Part shown: one piece after another, positions 10,347 through 18,384 of the stretch
Position numbering within the stretch: the stretch's first letter is position 1
Layout: every line of letters begins with the position of its first letter
Notes under the pieces: generated by a model
The model's input: the letters and a program-made list of their open reading frames with translations, nothing else
Told to the model about the DNA's origin: nothing
The model's database searches: none
NCBI RefSeq assembly: GCF_021919345.1
Contig: NZ_CP089293.1
Coordinates: 1,302,001 to 1,366,000 of the forward strand
DNA: 64,000 nucleotides
DNA from: Paenarthrobacter nicotinovorans
GTDB taxonomy: Bacteria; Actinomycetota; Actinomycetes; Actinomycetales; Micrococcaceae
Direction of reading: 5' to 3'
Position numbers and translations under genes: made by a program

Positions 10347-11513
10347 GTGAGCGACAAGAGCCCAAAACCACAAGAACCGGACACGGACGTCCACGAGGAC
10401 CCCAACGAACCGGCCTTCGACTGGATGAAGCCAAAGACGTCCAGTGGTGCCTCATCCGCGGCCTCAACCGCCGCGCCTGCACCGGCGTCTGGAGCGCCTG
10501 AAAAAGCGTCAGCTGCGCCCGGAACGGCCCAGCCGGAGAGCCGCGCAGACCGCAAGGCTGCAGAAGCCGCCGACGCCGACACGGAGCCGCCGCTGTTCGC
10601 TGACACACTTGCGAATGCCTCTTCCGGCAAGCAGCCGTCGCACTATTCCGAACCGCTGCCGACGTCGGCCCTCCAGGTCCGGCCGCCGGAAGATGAGGTG
10701 GCCAGGCGCAATGCTGAACGGGAGCAGGCGGCAAAGGTCAAGCCTGTAGGGCCCCGGGTTTTCCAAGTGCTGTTGGCTGTCTTCTACCCCGTGATCCTCC
10801 TGGTTCTGGCAGTCAGGGCGGTCACGAGTCCACTGTTCCTGTGGGTGGAGTACAACCGTCCCGGTTTCCCCGGTGACGGCTATGGCTTCAACACTGACGA
10901 CCGTATGACCTATGGCTCCTATGCCGTTGACTACCTCAGCAACTGGGCGGGTCCCCGGTACCTGGGAGGCTTGGTCAACCAAGACGGCGCCAAGCTGTTC
11001 AAGGACAGCGAAGTGGCGCACATGGCGGACGTCAAGATGGTGATTCTGTCCTCATTCGGCGCGGGAGTCCTGCTCATCATCCTCAGCATTATCGCCATTG
11101 TGTACCTGCGAAAGCGCAGCAATGGCGGGATCCGCCGCGGCTTGTTCGCCGGCTCCATTGTCACGCTTGTCATCATCATCGGCCTTGCGGTTCTGGCAGC
11201 TTTGAGCTGGCAGCAGTTCTTCACCGAATTCCACCGGATCTTCTTTGCCAATGGCACATGGACGTTCTCCTTGGAGGACACCCTGATCCGGCTCTTCCCG
11301 GGACAGTTCTGGGTTGACGCGGGCATCGTGATCGGTGCTTTGGTGTTCATCGCGGCGACGTTGACGTTCATCTTCACGTGGCCCACGAAGCGGCGCCGCG
11401 GCGTTGCCGTTTCCCAGGAGAAGCTCGATGACGAGGATTCTGATGGTGCGGTTGACGGCGCAGCCGATGACGATGATGCCCTTTCCAAGGAAACGACGAG
11501 CTCAAAGCGCTAG
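10347..11513 (+). CDS. DUF1461 (TIGR01906-like) integral membrane protein
   Basis: 388 residues with a GTG start. The first 130 residues are a charged, Ala/Pro-rich cytoplasmic region. Four membrane helices follow, near 140-163, 232-253, 265-290 and 328-352. The extracytoplasmic loop after helix 1 carries the family core (DDRMTYGSYAVDYLSNW, then RYLGGL) and HMADVK just before helix 2. The tail is acidic. The function is unknown. It has no close operon partner: 141 nt separate it from the SpoIIM gene, and a gene remnant on the other strand ends right after it. Confidence 0.85.
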   Translation: MSDKSPKPQEPDTDVHEDPNEPAFDWMKPKTSSGASSAASTAAPAPASGAPEKASAAPGTAQPESRADRKAAEAADADTEPPLFADTLANASSGKQPSHYSEPLPTSALQVRPPEDEVARRNAEREQAAKVKPVGPRVFQVLLAVFYPVILLVLAVRAVTSPLFLWVEYNRPGFPGDGYGFNTDDRMTYGSYAVDYLSNWAGPRYLGGLVNQDGAKLFKDSEVAHMADVKMVILSSFGAGVLLIILSIIAIVYLRKRSNGGIRRGLFAGSIVTLVIIIGLAVLAALSWQQFFTEFHRIFFANGTWTFSLEDTLIRLFPGQFWVDAGIVIGALVFIAATLTFIFTWPTKRRRGVAVSQEKLDDEDSDGAVDGAADDDDALSKETTSSKR

Positions 11514-11515
11514 CC

Positions 11516-11802
11516 CTACTGTCCCGGAGGGTGACTTCCGGTCAGAACACCAATGAGCTGTTCAGGGCGGTCCGTGCTGGCGATAACGGCCTTGCCGCTT
11601 TTCATCTTGATATGGATCTCGCGACCGCCGACGAGGTAACCGACCATCCCGGGCCCCAGATAGCGGAGTTGTTGAGGACGATCAGCCCGAACAGCACCGG
11701 GCTTAGCGTAATCATGGTGAAACCCATGATTCGCGGTACCAACGTAGACCGGACACGCGAATAGTAGAGCGCGGGTGTTGGTATGCGTGATGGACTTGTC
11801 AT
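11516..11802 (-). pseudogene. Frameshifted remnant of a small membrane protein
   Basis: Reading leftward from the ATG at 11802, a first frame encodes about 50 residues with one membrane helix (IMGFTMITLSPVLFGLIVL), then runs into nonsense and a stop at 11602. From about 11655 a second frame continues sensibly (MVGYLVGGREIHIKMKSG, then VIASTDRPEQLIGVL) to a stop at 11516. Joining them with one frameshift near 11657 gives a protein of about 95 residues that looks real; the end resembles small PH-like or SdpI-like proteins that close with a 'T-D-x-P-E-x-L' element. Neither half alone is convincing. A sequencing error could give the same picture. Confidence 0.4.
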
Positions 11803-11854
11803 GAGGTCCCGTTTGAACGTTGGTTCGTGAAGGAAACGCTACGGGGGCACCAGG

Positions 11855-11952
11855 ACCACCTAGGCAGAGATTGGCCCGGTTAGGTGGTGATTGGGCAAAA
11901 TTAGGTGCTGGAAGCCGCAGAAATAGGTGGTCGCAAAAAGCGACTAGGTGGT
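11855..11952. repeat. Phased TAGGTGGT repeat array, possible multi-site operator
   Basis: TAGGTGGT occurs at 11881, 11924 and 11945, with a one-base variant TAGGTGCT at 11902. Steps are 21, 22 and 21 bp, two turns of the helix. An inverted copy (ACCACCTA) lies at 11855-11862. Between the last two copies is a small hairpin GTCGC-AAAAA-GCGAC (11930-11944). The array lies just upstream of the remnant gene read leftward and just after the acyl-CoA synthetase stop. It looks like a set of protein-binding sites on one face of DNA. Confidence 0.6.
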
Positions 11953-11956
11953 GGGC

Positions 11957-13789
11957 CTACTTGGCGTACAGCTTTTCGACAACCGACGCGAAGTCTCCCA
12001 CCACAGCCGCCCGCTTGAGCTTGAGTGACGGAGTCAGGTGTCCGGACTCGACGCTGAGCTCCGCCGTGATGAAAGCGAACTTCCTGATGGATTCGGCGGC
12101 CGAGACGAGCTTGTTGGCCTCATCAACAGCAGACTGCACGGCCGCCTTGACGCGGTCGTCGTGGACTGCTTCTTCGAGGGACAGGGCACCGGTTTTGTTC
12201 TCCGAGCACCAATCCGCAAGGCCTTCGGGGTCGAGACTGATCAGGGCTGCCACAAAAGGACGCCCGTCTCCGACCACCACGGCCTGACCCACCAGCGGGT
12301 GTTCGCGCAACTTTTCTTCCAGGGGGCCGGGAGCGACGTTCTTGCCGCCGGCCGTCACCAGGAGATCCTTCTTGCGGCCGGTGATGGTCAGGAAGCCGTC
12401 GGAGTCGAGCTCGCCCAGGTCCCCTGTGCGGAAGAACCCGTCCACAAAGGCGGCCTCCGTGGCCTCCGGGTTTCCGTGGTAGCCCTTGAACACTCCGATG
12501 CCTTTGACCAGCACCTCACCGTCGTCGGCCACGCGGATGGTGGTGCCCGGCAACGGGATGCCCACCGTTCCGATCCGGGACATGGTGGGGGTGTTCACTG
12601 TGCAGGGCGCCGTGGTCTCGGTCAGCCCGTAGCCCTCCAGGACGGGAACCCCGGCACCGTGGAAGAAGTGGTTGTCCCGTGGGCTCAGGGGACTGGCGCC
12701 GGACACCGTGTAGCCGACATCGCCGCCAAAGACTTCCCGCACCCTGGGATACAGGAGTTTGTCGAAGGTCCTGTGCTTGGTTCTCAGCAGCCAACCCGGA
12801 CCCGGCCCCTCACCGCGGGAGGCGAGGTCCACCGCCGTCGAATATTCCACCGCTGTTGAAGAAGCCGCCGAGAAGAGGGCGGACTTGCCTGACATTGCGG
12901 CCTTGTGGCTGGCCCCGGCGTAGACCTTCTCGAAGATCCGGGGAACCGCAAGCAGGAACGTCGGCTTGAACGAACCCAGGTCCGCCATCAGACCGCTGGC
13001 ACCGGCGCTGTGCCCCAGGGTGATACCGGCAGTGAGGCAAACAACCTGCACAGCCCTGGCCAGGACATGGGCAAGCGGAAGGAACATGAGGGTCCGCGCG
13101 CCGGGCTGCATCAAAAGCTCCGGGAGGAACGGAATAACGTTCCTGGCCACCAGCACAAAGTTGCCGTGGGTGATTTCGCACCCTTTGGGTTTGCCTGTGG
13201 TGCCTGAGGTGTAAACGATGGAGGCGATGTCGGCCAGTTTTGCCGTGCTGCGTTGCCGCTCCAGCTCAGCGTCCATGACGCCGATGCCGACGGCGGACAC
13301 ACTGGTCAGGTTGGGTGCGTCACCGTCGTGCTCCATCCGGATGATGGCGACGGGGTCCTCGCCGAGGAGGCCTGACTTTTCCACGACGGAATGGACGAGC
13401 GCGGCCTTCGCGGCGTCCTCCACGAAGATGCGGCGGGCTCCGGAATCAGCCAGGATCCATTCGATCTGGCTGGCAGAGGAGGTCTCGTAGATGGGCACCG
13501 TGACGCCGCCCGCCATCCAGATGGCGAAGTCCACCAAGGTCCATTCGAAGCTCGAACGTGACAGCACCGCCACAGGGTCACCCGGGGTGAGGCCGCCTGC
13601 GATGAGGCCCTTGGCCAGGGCGGTGACGTCCGCCAGGAACCTGGCAGCTGACACGTTCAGCCACCCGTTGGGGGTGTTGTGCGCGTACAGGACGCCGAAC
13701 GGATCCTTGGCGCACCGCTCCAGAAGGAGGTCGGTGACGTTGGAGTCCGTGTCGGCTTCGAAGAGGAGCTCCGTGCTTGCTTCCCTCAC
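11957..13789 (-). CDS. Long-chain acyl-CoA synthetase (AMP-dependent ligase)
   Basis: 610 residues, typical for the FadD15-like group. It activates fatty acids with ATP and CoA through an acyl-AMP intermediate. The P-loop-like YTSGTTGKPKG is at residues 193-203; GYGLTETTA is the adenine-site region; RTGDLGELDSDGFLTITGRKK spans the hinge Asp and the A8 loop; the last catalytic Lys is in SLKLKR near the C-terminus. The start is the ATG at 13789. It lies 10 nt downstream of the mannosyltransferase on the same strand, probably co-transcribed, although no functional link is obvious. The substrate cannot be read from the sequence. Confidence 0.93.
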   Translation of the reverse strand: MREASTELLFEADTDSNVTDLLLERCAKDPFGVLYAHNTPNGWLNVSAARFLADVTALAKGLIAGGLTPGDPVAVLSRSSFEWTLVDFAIWMAGGVTVPIYETSSASQIEWILADSGARRIFVEDAAKAALVHSVVEKSGLLGEDPVAIIRMEHDGDAPNLTSVSAVGIGVMDAELERQRSTAKLADIASIVYTSGTTGKPKGCEITHGNFVLVARNVIPFLPELLMQPGARTLMFLPLAHVLARAVQVVCLTAGITLGHSAGASGLMADLGSFKPTFLLAVPRIFEKVYAGASHKAAMSGKSALFSAASSTAVEYSTAVDLASRGEGPGPGWLLRTKHRTFDKLLYPRVREVFGGDVGYTVSGASPLSPRDNHFFHGAGVPVLEGYGLTETTAPCTVNTPTMSRIGTVGIPLPGTTIRVADDGEVLVKGIGVFKGYHGNPEATEAAFVDGFFRTGDLGELDSDGFLTITGRKKDLLVTAGGKNVAPGPLEEKLREHPLVGQAVVVGDGRPFVAALISLDPEGLADWCSENKTGALSLEEAVHDDRVKAAVQSAVDEANKLVSAAESIRKFAFITAELSVESGHLTPSLKLKRAAVVGDFASVVEKLYAK

Positions 13790-13799
13790 TGCTTGCCTC

Positions 13800-15608
13800 C
13801 TAGATCCACGATGGCATCCACATTCTCATGCGCCATTCCTGGTAACTGATGACTTCTGCCGTGAGCACCGGATAGAAGAAAGCCGTTGCGAGGACAGCCA
13901 GCACCAGGACCACGGCCACGACGTAGAGTCCTGACCGTCGCCGCCACGGCGGATCGCTGCTGCGGCCCAGCACCAATCCCAACACGTACGTCAGGCCAAG
14001 CACGAGGAAGGGCTCAAAGGAGACCGCATAGAAGATGAACATGGTGCGTTCGGGGTACATGAACCAGGGCAGGTAGCCGGCAGCAACACCGGCGAGGATG
14101 GCACCGGCCCGCCAGTCGCGACGTCCCGCCCACCAGAACAAGAGGATGACCAGGGCAATGGTTCCGCCCCACCAGACCACGGGATTTCCCACGGGCAGGA
14201 TCGCCGAGGAGCAGGTCTCCACGAGGCAACCCGAGGTTCCCTGTTTGGGGGACTGGTAATAGAACGACGTGGGACGGCCCATGACCAGCCACGTCCACGG
14301 GCTGGATTCATAGGGGTGGTCTGAGCTGAGCCCCTGGTGGAATTTGTAGGCTTCGAGGTGGTAGTGGGCCAGGGACCTTATCGGGTCAGGCAGCCAGTCC
14401 CAGCCAGGTGCCGGGTTGGTGGCGGCCCATTGCCGGTAGTACGCATCCTTGGACAGGAACCAGCCGGTCCAGCTGGCGATATAGGTGACAACGGCAACCG
14501 GAATGATGGTGAAGAACGCCGGGATCCCGTCCTTGATGATGCCTGCGCTGAACCAATTCCGGATCCCGGCAATCCGGCGGGCGTTCAGATCCCAGAGCAC
14601 AGTCATCACGCCGAAGGCGGCCACGAAGAACAGCGCCGACCATTTGGTGCCCACAGCGAGTCCGAGGCAGATACCTGCAACGAGGCGCCACCACCGCATG
14701 CCCAGCCAAGGACCTGCCACCAGCTGGCTGGTCAACGGGATGCCGCTTGGTGAAGCAGCCGCCTGCGCGGCGAGCCGGGAAGCCAGACGACGGCGGCCGT
14801 CGTCGCGGTCCAACAGCAGGGCACCGAAGGCGGCGAAGATCCAGAACGCGAGGAAGACATCCAGCAGGGCTGTCCGGGAGAGCACCAGGTGGTGTCCGTC
14901 AACGGCGAGCAGCAGGCCCGCAACCGCCCCGAGCGTGTGGGAGCGGAAAAGCTTCATGGCGATAAGCGCCACGAGGAATACCGTCAGTGTGCCGGTCAGT
15001 GCCGCGCTGAAGCGCCAGCCAAAGGGGTTGTCTCCGCCGAACAGCCACATTCCGAAAGCGATCATCCATTTGCCCACCGGTGGATGGACCACATACTCGG
15101 GGGTGTTCAGGAGGACATTGGGATTGCCGGCATTGAAGGAGTCGTTGGCGTTGGACGGCCAGCTTCGTTCATAGCCGCTCACCAAGTAGGAGTACGCGTC
15201 CTTGACGTAGTAGGTTTCGTCAAAAACCAGGCTGTGCGGGGCGTCGAGTCGGAAGAAGCGGAGAATTCCGCCCAGGACGGCCGTGATGGTGGGAATCAGC
15301 CAGAACCACAACCGCAGGGACGCAGGGTAGTCGCGCCAGCTCTGGATGCCGCCGATCAGGCGGGTGCGCAGGGCCTCCACGCTGAAAGCCTCTGCGGGCC
15401 GCTCTATCCAACGGTGGCGTTCAAGGCCCCGGCCCGGCAGGTATCCGTTGCCGGCCTGCCTGGTGCCGCCGCGCACTGCGTTATGTGCTTTCGCGGCGTC
15501 GTCGAGGTGGCCGGCTGGACGTTGGACTGCGGGCTCATCCGTTTCGGCTACGGCGGACGACGCCACAGGAGTGCCGGAAGCGGCGGCAGGAACGGGCGAC
15601 TGGTTCAC
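13800..15608 (-). CDS. Protein O-mannosyltransferase (PMT, GT39 family)
   Basis: 602 residues. It transfers mannose from polyprenyl-phosphate-mannose to Ser/Thr of exported proteins at the membrane. A cytoplasmic N-terminus of about 100 residues is followed by RFFRLDAPHSLVFDETYYVKDA, the PMT first-loop signature with the catalytic Asp-Glu pair. About ten membrane helices follow, and VVHPPVGKW is the second luminal-loop mark. The C-terminal part contains WTWLVMGRPTSFYY and ends YQEWRMRMWMPSWI. Actinobacterial PMTs typically act with Sec-exported proteins. It is divergent from rsmI (77-nt gap), a pairing conserved in actinobacteria. Confidence 0.93.
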   Translation of the reverse strand: MNQSPVPAAASGTPVASSAVAETDEPAVQRPAGHLDDAAKAHNAVRGGTRQAGNGYLPGRGLERHRWIERPAEAFSVEALRTRLIGGIQSWRDYPASLRLWFWLIPTITAVLGGILRFFRLDAPHSLVFDETYYVKDAYSYLVSGYERSWPSNANDSFNAGNPNVLLNTPEYVVHPPVGKWMIAFGMWLFGGDNPFGWRFSAALTGTLTVFLVALIAMKLFRSHTLGAVAGLLLAVDGHHLVLSRTALLDVFLAFWIFAAFGALLLDRDDGRRRLASRLAAQAAASPSGIPLTSQLVAGPWLGMRWWRLVAGICLGLAVGTKWSALFFVAAFGVMTVLWDLNARRIAGIRNWFSAGIIKDGIPAFFTIIPVAVVTYIASWTGWFLSKDAYYRQWAATNPAPGWDWLPDPIRSLAHYHLEAYKFHQGLSSDHPYESSPWTWLVMGRPTSFYYQSPKQGTSGCLVETCSSAILPVGNPVVWWGGTIALVILLFWWAGRRDWRAGAILAGVAAGYLPWFMYPERTMFIFYAVSFEPFLVLGLTYVLGLVLGRSSDPPWRRRSGLYVVAVVLVLAVLATAFFYPVLTAEVISYQEWRMRMWMPSWI

Positions 15609-15685
15609 CCGCCCATGCTACCTTTCCATGCTTGCCGCAGCGTTGAGGTGAGGCGTTGCAGGTATCGCGGCATTAGGCTTGGCAG

Positions 15686-16615
15686 GTGGACGAACAGCGC
15701 AATACCCCGGACGAGGCCCGCTTCAGCGACGACGAGGACGGGGCGCTTCCTCCGCTAGCCCCGGGTTCCGGTGCGGCACCGGGGGTCGGCAGGATCGTCC
15801 TGGCGGCGACTCCCATAGGGAACGTCGGCGATGCGTCCACCCGTTTGGTGGAGCTCCTGGCTACGTCCGACATCGTGGCGGCAGAGGACACCCGCCGCCT
15901 GCACCGTCTGGTGACAGCACTGGGCGTGGAGGTTTCCGGACGCGTCATCAGCTACCACGAGCACAATGAAGTAGCCAAGACAGGCGAACTCCTGGACCAT
16001 GTCCGCGCCGGAAAAACCATCCTGATGGTCAGCGACGCCGGCATGCCGGCAGTCTCGGACCCCGGGTTCCGTTTGGTGGAAGGCGCTGTTGCGGCCGGGT
16101 TGACGGTCACTGCGGTCCCTGGTCCTTCGGCCGTTCTGACCGCCCTTGCCCTGTCCGGGCTACCCACGGACCGCTTCTGCTTTGAAGGCTTCCTCCCCCG
16201 GAAGTCGGGAGAGCGGAACTCGCGTCTGGCCGACCTCGCTGATGAACGCCGCACCATGGTCTTCTTCGAGGCTCCGCACCGGCTTGAGGTCATGCTGCGC
16301 GCGTTGCACGAGCGTTTCGGCGCCGAACGCCGGGTTGCTGTCTGCCGGGAACTCACCAAGACCTACGAGGAAGTCATCCGCGGAACCCTCCGTGAGCTGC
16401 TGGAGTGGGCCGAGAACAACGAAGTCCGCGGCGAAATAGCAGTGGTAGTCGGTGGTGCGCCTGAACAGGAGCCCGGCAAACCCGAAGACCACGTTGCGGC
16501 AGTCAACGAGCTCATATCGCAGGGGATCCGCCTCAAGGAAGCGGTTGCGGCAGTAGCCGAGGACGCCCGGGTCAGCAAACGGGAGCTGTACTCGGCGGTC
16601 CTTGCTGCCCGCTGA
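15686..16615 (+). CDS. rsmI: 16S rRNA (cytidine1402-2'-O)-methyltransferase
   Basis: 309 residues with a GTG start and about 35 residues of variable, acidic N-terminus. This SAM-dependent tetrapyrrole-methylase-fold enzyme methylates the ribose of C1402 of 16S rRNA. Marks: LAATPIGNVGD (about residues 38-48), EDTRR, ISYHEHNE, VSDAGMPAVSDPG, VPGPSA and FEGFLPRK. It is a single gene, divergent from the mannosyltransferase. Confidence 0.96.
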   Translation: MDEQRNTPDEARFSDDEDGALPPLAPGSGAAPGVGRIVLAATPIGNVGDASTRLVELLATSDIVAAEDTRRLHRLVTALGVEVSGRVISYHEHNEVAKTGELLDHVRAGKTILMVSDAGMPAVSDPGFRLVEGAVAAGLTVTAVPGPSAVLTALALSGLPTDRFCFEGFLPRKSGERNSRLADLADERRTMVFFEAPHRLEVMLRALHERFGAERRVAVCRELTKTYEEVIRGTLRELLEWAENNEVRGEIAVVVGGAPEQEPGKPEDHVAAVNELISQGIRLKEAVAAVAEDARVSKRELYSAVLAAR

Positions 16616-16775
16616 CATGGCTGTGCACCTGCACAAATTGGCATCTGCATGGCAGTGCGTCAAGGCGTAGACACTGCTTCCGGACGGGCAGTACCGTGGC
16701 AGTAATTCAAGCCACTTCTGGCAAGGAACCCCCAGTGGTGCAAATCTCCAAAGCACCCTAGACGAAGGAGTCGCC

Positions 16776-18257
16776 ATGACTGTCACGGTTGAACGCGAAA
16801 GCGAACTGCTGGCTTCCGTTCCCACCGGCCTGCTGATCAACGGTCAGTGGCGTCCGGCCGGATCGGGAAAAACTTTCGATGTTGAGGACCCGGCCACCGG
16901 CAAGGTCCTGCTCAGCATCTCCGACGCCGGTGCTGAGGACGGCGCCGCCGCACTCGACGCCGCTGCTGCCGCCCAGGCTGACTGGGCCCGCACGGCCCCG
17001 CGCGAACGCGGCGAGATCCTGCGCCGCGCCTTCGAGCTGGTGACTGAGCGCGCCGAGGACTTCGCCCTCCTCATGACCCTGGAAATGGGCAAGCCGTTGG
17101 CCGAGGCACGTGGTGAAGTGACCTATGGTGCCGAGTTCCTGCGCTGGTTCTCCGAAGAAGCGGTGCGTGTTTCCGGCCGCTATTCCGCAGCCCCGGATGG
17201 CAAGAACCGCCTGCTCGTGCAGAAGAAGCCGGTTGGTCCTTGCCTGCTGATCACCCCGTGGAACTTCCCGCTGGCCATGGCCACCCGCAAGGTTGCCCCC
17301 GCCGTCGCCGCCGGTTGCACCATGGTGCTCAAGCCCGCCAACCTGACCCCGCTGACCAGCCTGTTGTTCGCCCAGGTCATGCAGGAAGCAGGCCTCCCGG
17401 CCGGCGTCCTGAACGTCATCCAGACCTCCACGGCCGGCGCCGTGACGGGTCCGCTGATCAAGGACGACCGCCTCCGCAAGATCTCCTTCACCGGCTCCAC
17501 CCCGGTGGGCCAGGCCCTCATCCGTGAAGCTGCGGACAAGGTCCTGCGTACCTCCATGGAACTCGGTGGCAACGCCCCGTTCGTTGTCTTCGAGGACGCG
17601 GACCTGGACAAGGCCGTTGAAGGCGCCATCGCCGCGAAGATGCGCAACATGGGCGAGGCATGCACGGCGGCCAACCGCTTCATCGTGCACGAGTCCATCG
17701 CGGATTCCTTCGCTGAGAAGTTCGCTGCGAAGATCGGTTCGCTGACCACCGCCCGTGGTACCGAGCCTGAGTCCAAGGTTGGTCCGCTGATTGACGGCAA
17801 GGCCCGCGACGGCGTCCACGCCCTCGTCACCGAAGCTGTCGAAGGTGGCGCCACGGCGGTTACCGGTGGTGCGCACGTGGATGGTCCCGGCTACTTCTAC
17901 AAGCCCACGGTGCTGAAGAACGTTGCTGCTGATGCCCGCATCCTGCAGGAAGAGATCTTCGGACCGGTAGCCCCGATCATCACCTTCTCCACGGAAGACG
18001 ATGCCGTCCGCCTGGCCAACAACACCGAATATGGCCTGGTGGCCTACGTCTTCACCAAGGACCTGAACCGTGGCCTGCGGATCAGCGAACGCCTCGAGAC
18101 CGGCATGCTTGGCCTCAACGCCGGCGTGATCTCCAATGCCGCCGCACCGTTCGGTGGCGTCAAGCAGTCCGGCCTGGGCCGCGAAGGCGGCTCCGAAGGC
18201 ATCGAAGAGTACCTCTACACCCAGTACGTAGGTATCGCGGACCCGTACGCCGACTAA
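16776..18257 (+). CDS. gabD: Succinate-semialdehyde dehydrogenase (NAD(P)+)
   Basis: 493 residues of the ALDH superfamily. It oxidises succinic semialdehyde to succinate in GABA and putrescine breakdown. GAAGGAG lies just upstream of the ATG. Visible: ITPWNFPLAM (about residue 158), KPANLTPLTS, FTGSTPVGQ, the catalytic-Glu motif ELGGNAPF (about 262) and the catalytic Cys in GEACTAANRF (about 296), then EEIFGPVAPI and PFGGVKQSGLGREGG. The Cys region suits the GabD group rather than betaine-aldehyde types. It appears monocistronic, with a strong terminator 50 nt after the stop. The precise aldehyde is inferred. Confidence 0.9.
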   Translation: MTVTVERESELLASVPTGLLINGQWRPAGSGKTFDVEDPATGKVLLSISDAGAEDGAAALDAAAAAQADWARTAPRERGEILRRAFELVTERAEDFALLMTLEMGKPLAEARGEVTYGAEFLRWFSEEAVRVSGRYSAAPDGKNRLLVQKKPVGPCLLITPWNFPLAMATRKVAPAVAAGCTMVLKPANLTPLTSLLFAQVMQEAGLPAGVLNVIQTSTAGAVTGPLIKDDRLRKISFTGSTPVGQALIREAADKVLRTSMELGGNAPFVVFEDADLDKAVEGAIAAKMRNMGEACTAANRFIVHESIADSFAEKFAAKIGSLTTARGTEPESKVGPLIDGKARDGVHALVTEAVEGGATAVTGGAHVDGPGYFYKPTVLKNVAADARILQEEIFGPVAPIITFSTEDDAVRLANNTEYGLVAYVFTKDLNRGLRISERLETGMLGLNAGVISNAAAPFGGVKQSGLGREGGSEGIEEYLYTQYVGIADPYAD

Positions 18258-18308
18258 ACTGCGCAGGGATCCCGTCCACCGCTCTCGCAACAAGACGGTT
18301 GACGATTG

Positions 18309-18352
18309 AAGGGCCCGGCAGCGGAACCACAAGTTCCACTGCCGGGCCCTTT
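18309..18352. terminator. Bidirectional terminator between gabD and the transglutaminase gene
   Basis: AAGGGCCCGGCAG pairs with CTGCCGGGCCCTT, extended inward by GGAAC/GTTCC around a CACAA loop. A-rich and T-rich ends serve both convergent genes. Confidence 0.85.
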
Positions 18353-18384
18353 GACGTTCAGTGACGTAGACCGTCGGCGCTGCG

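Noticed and set aside
11531..11764. 77-codon plus-strand open frame
   Set aside because: It opposes the better-looking minus-strand remnant and has no ribosome binding site or recognisable domain.
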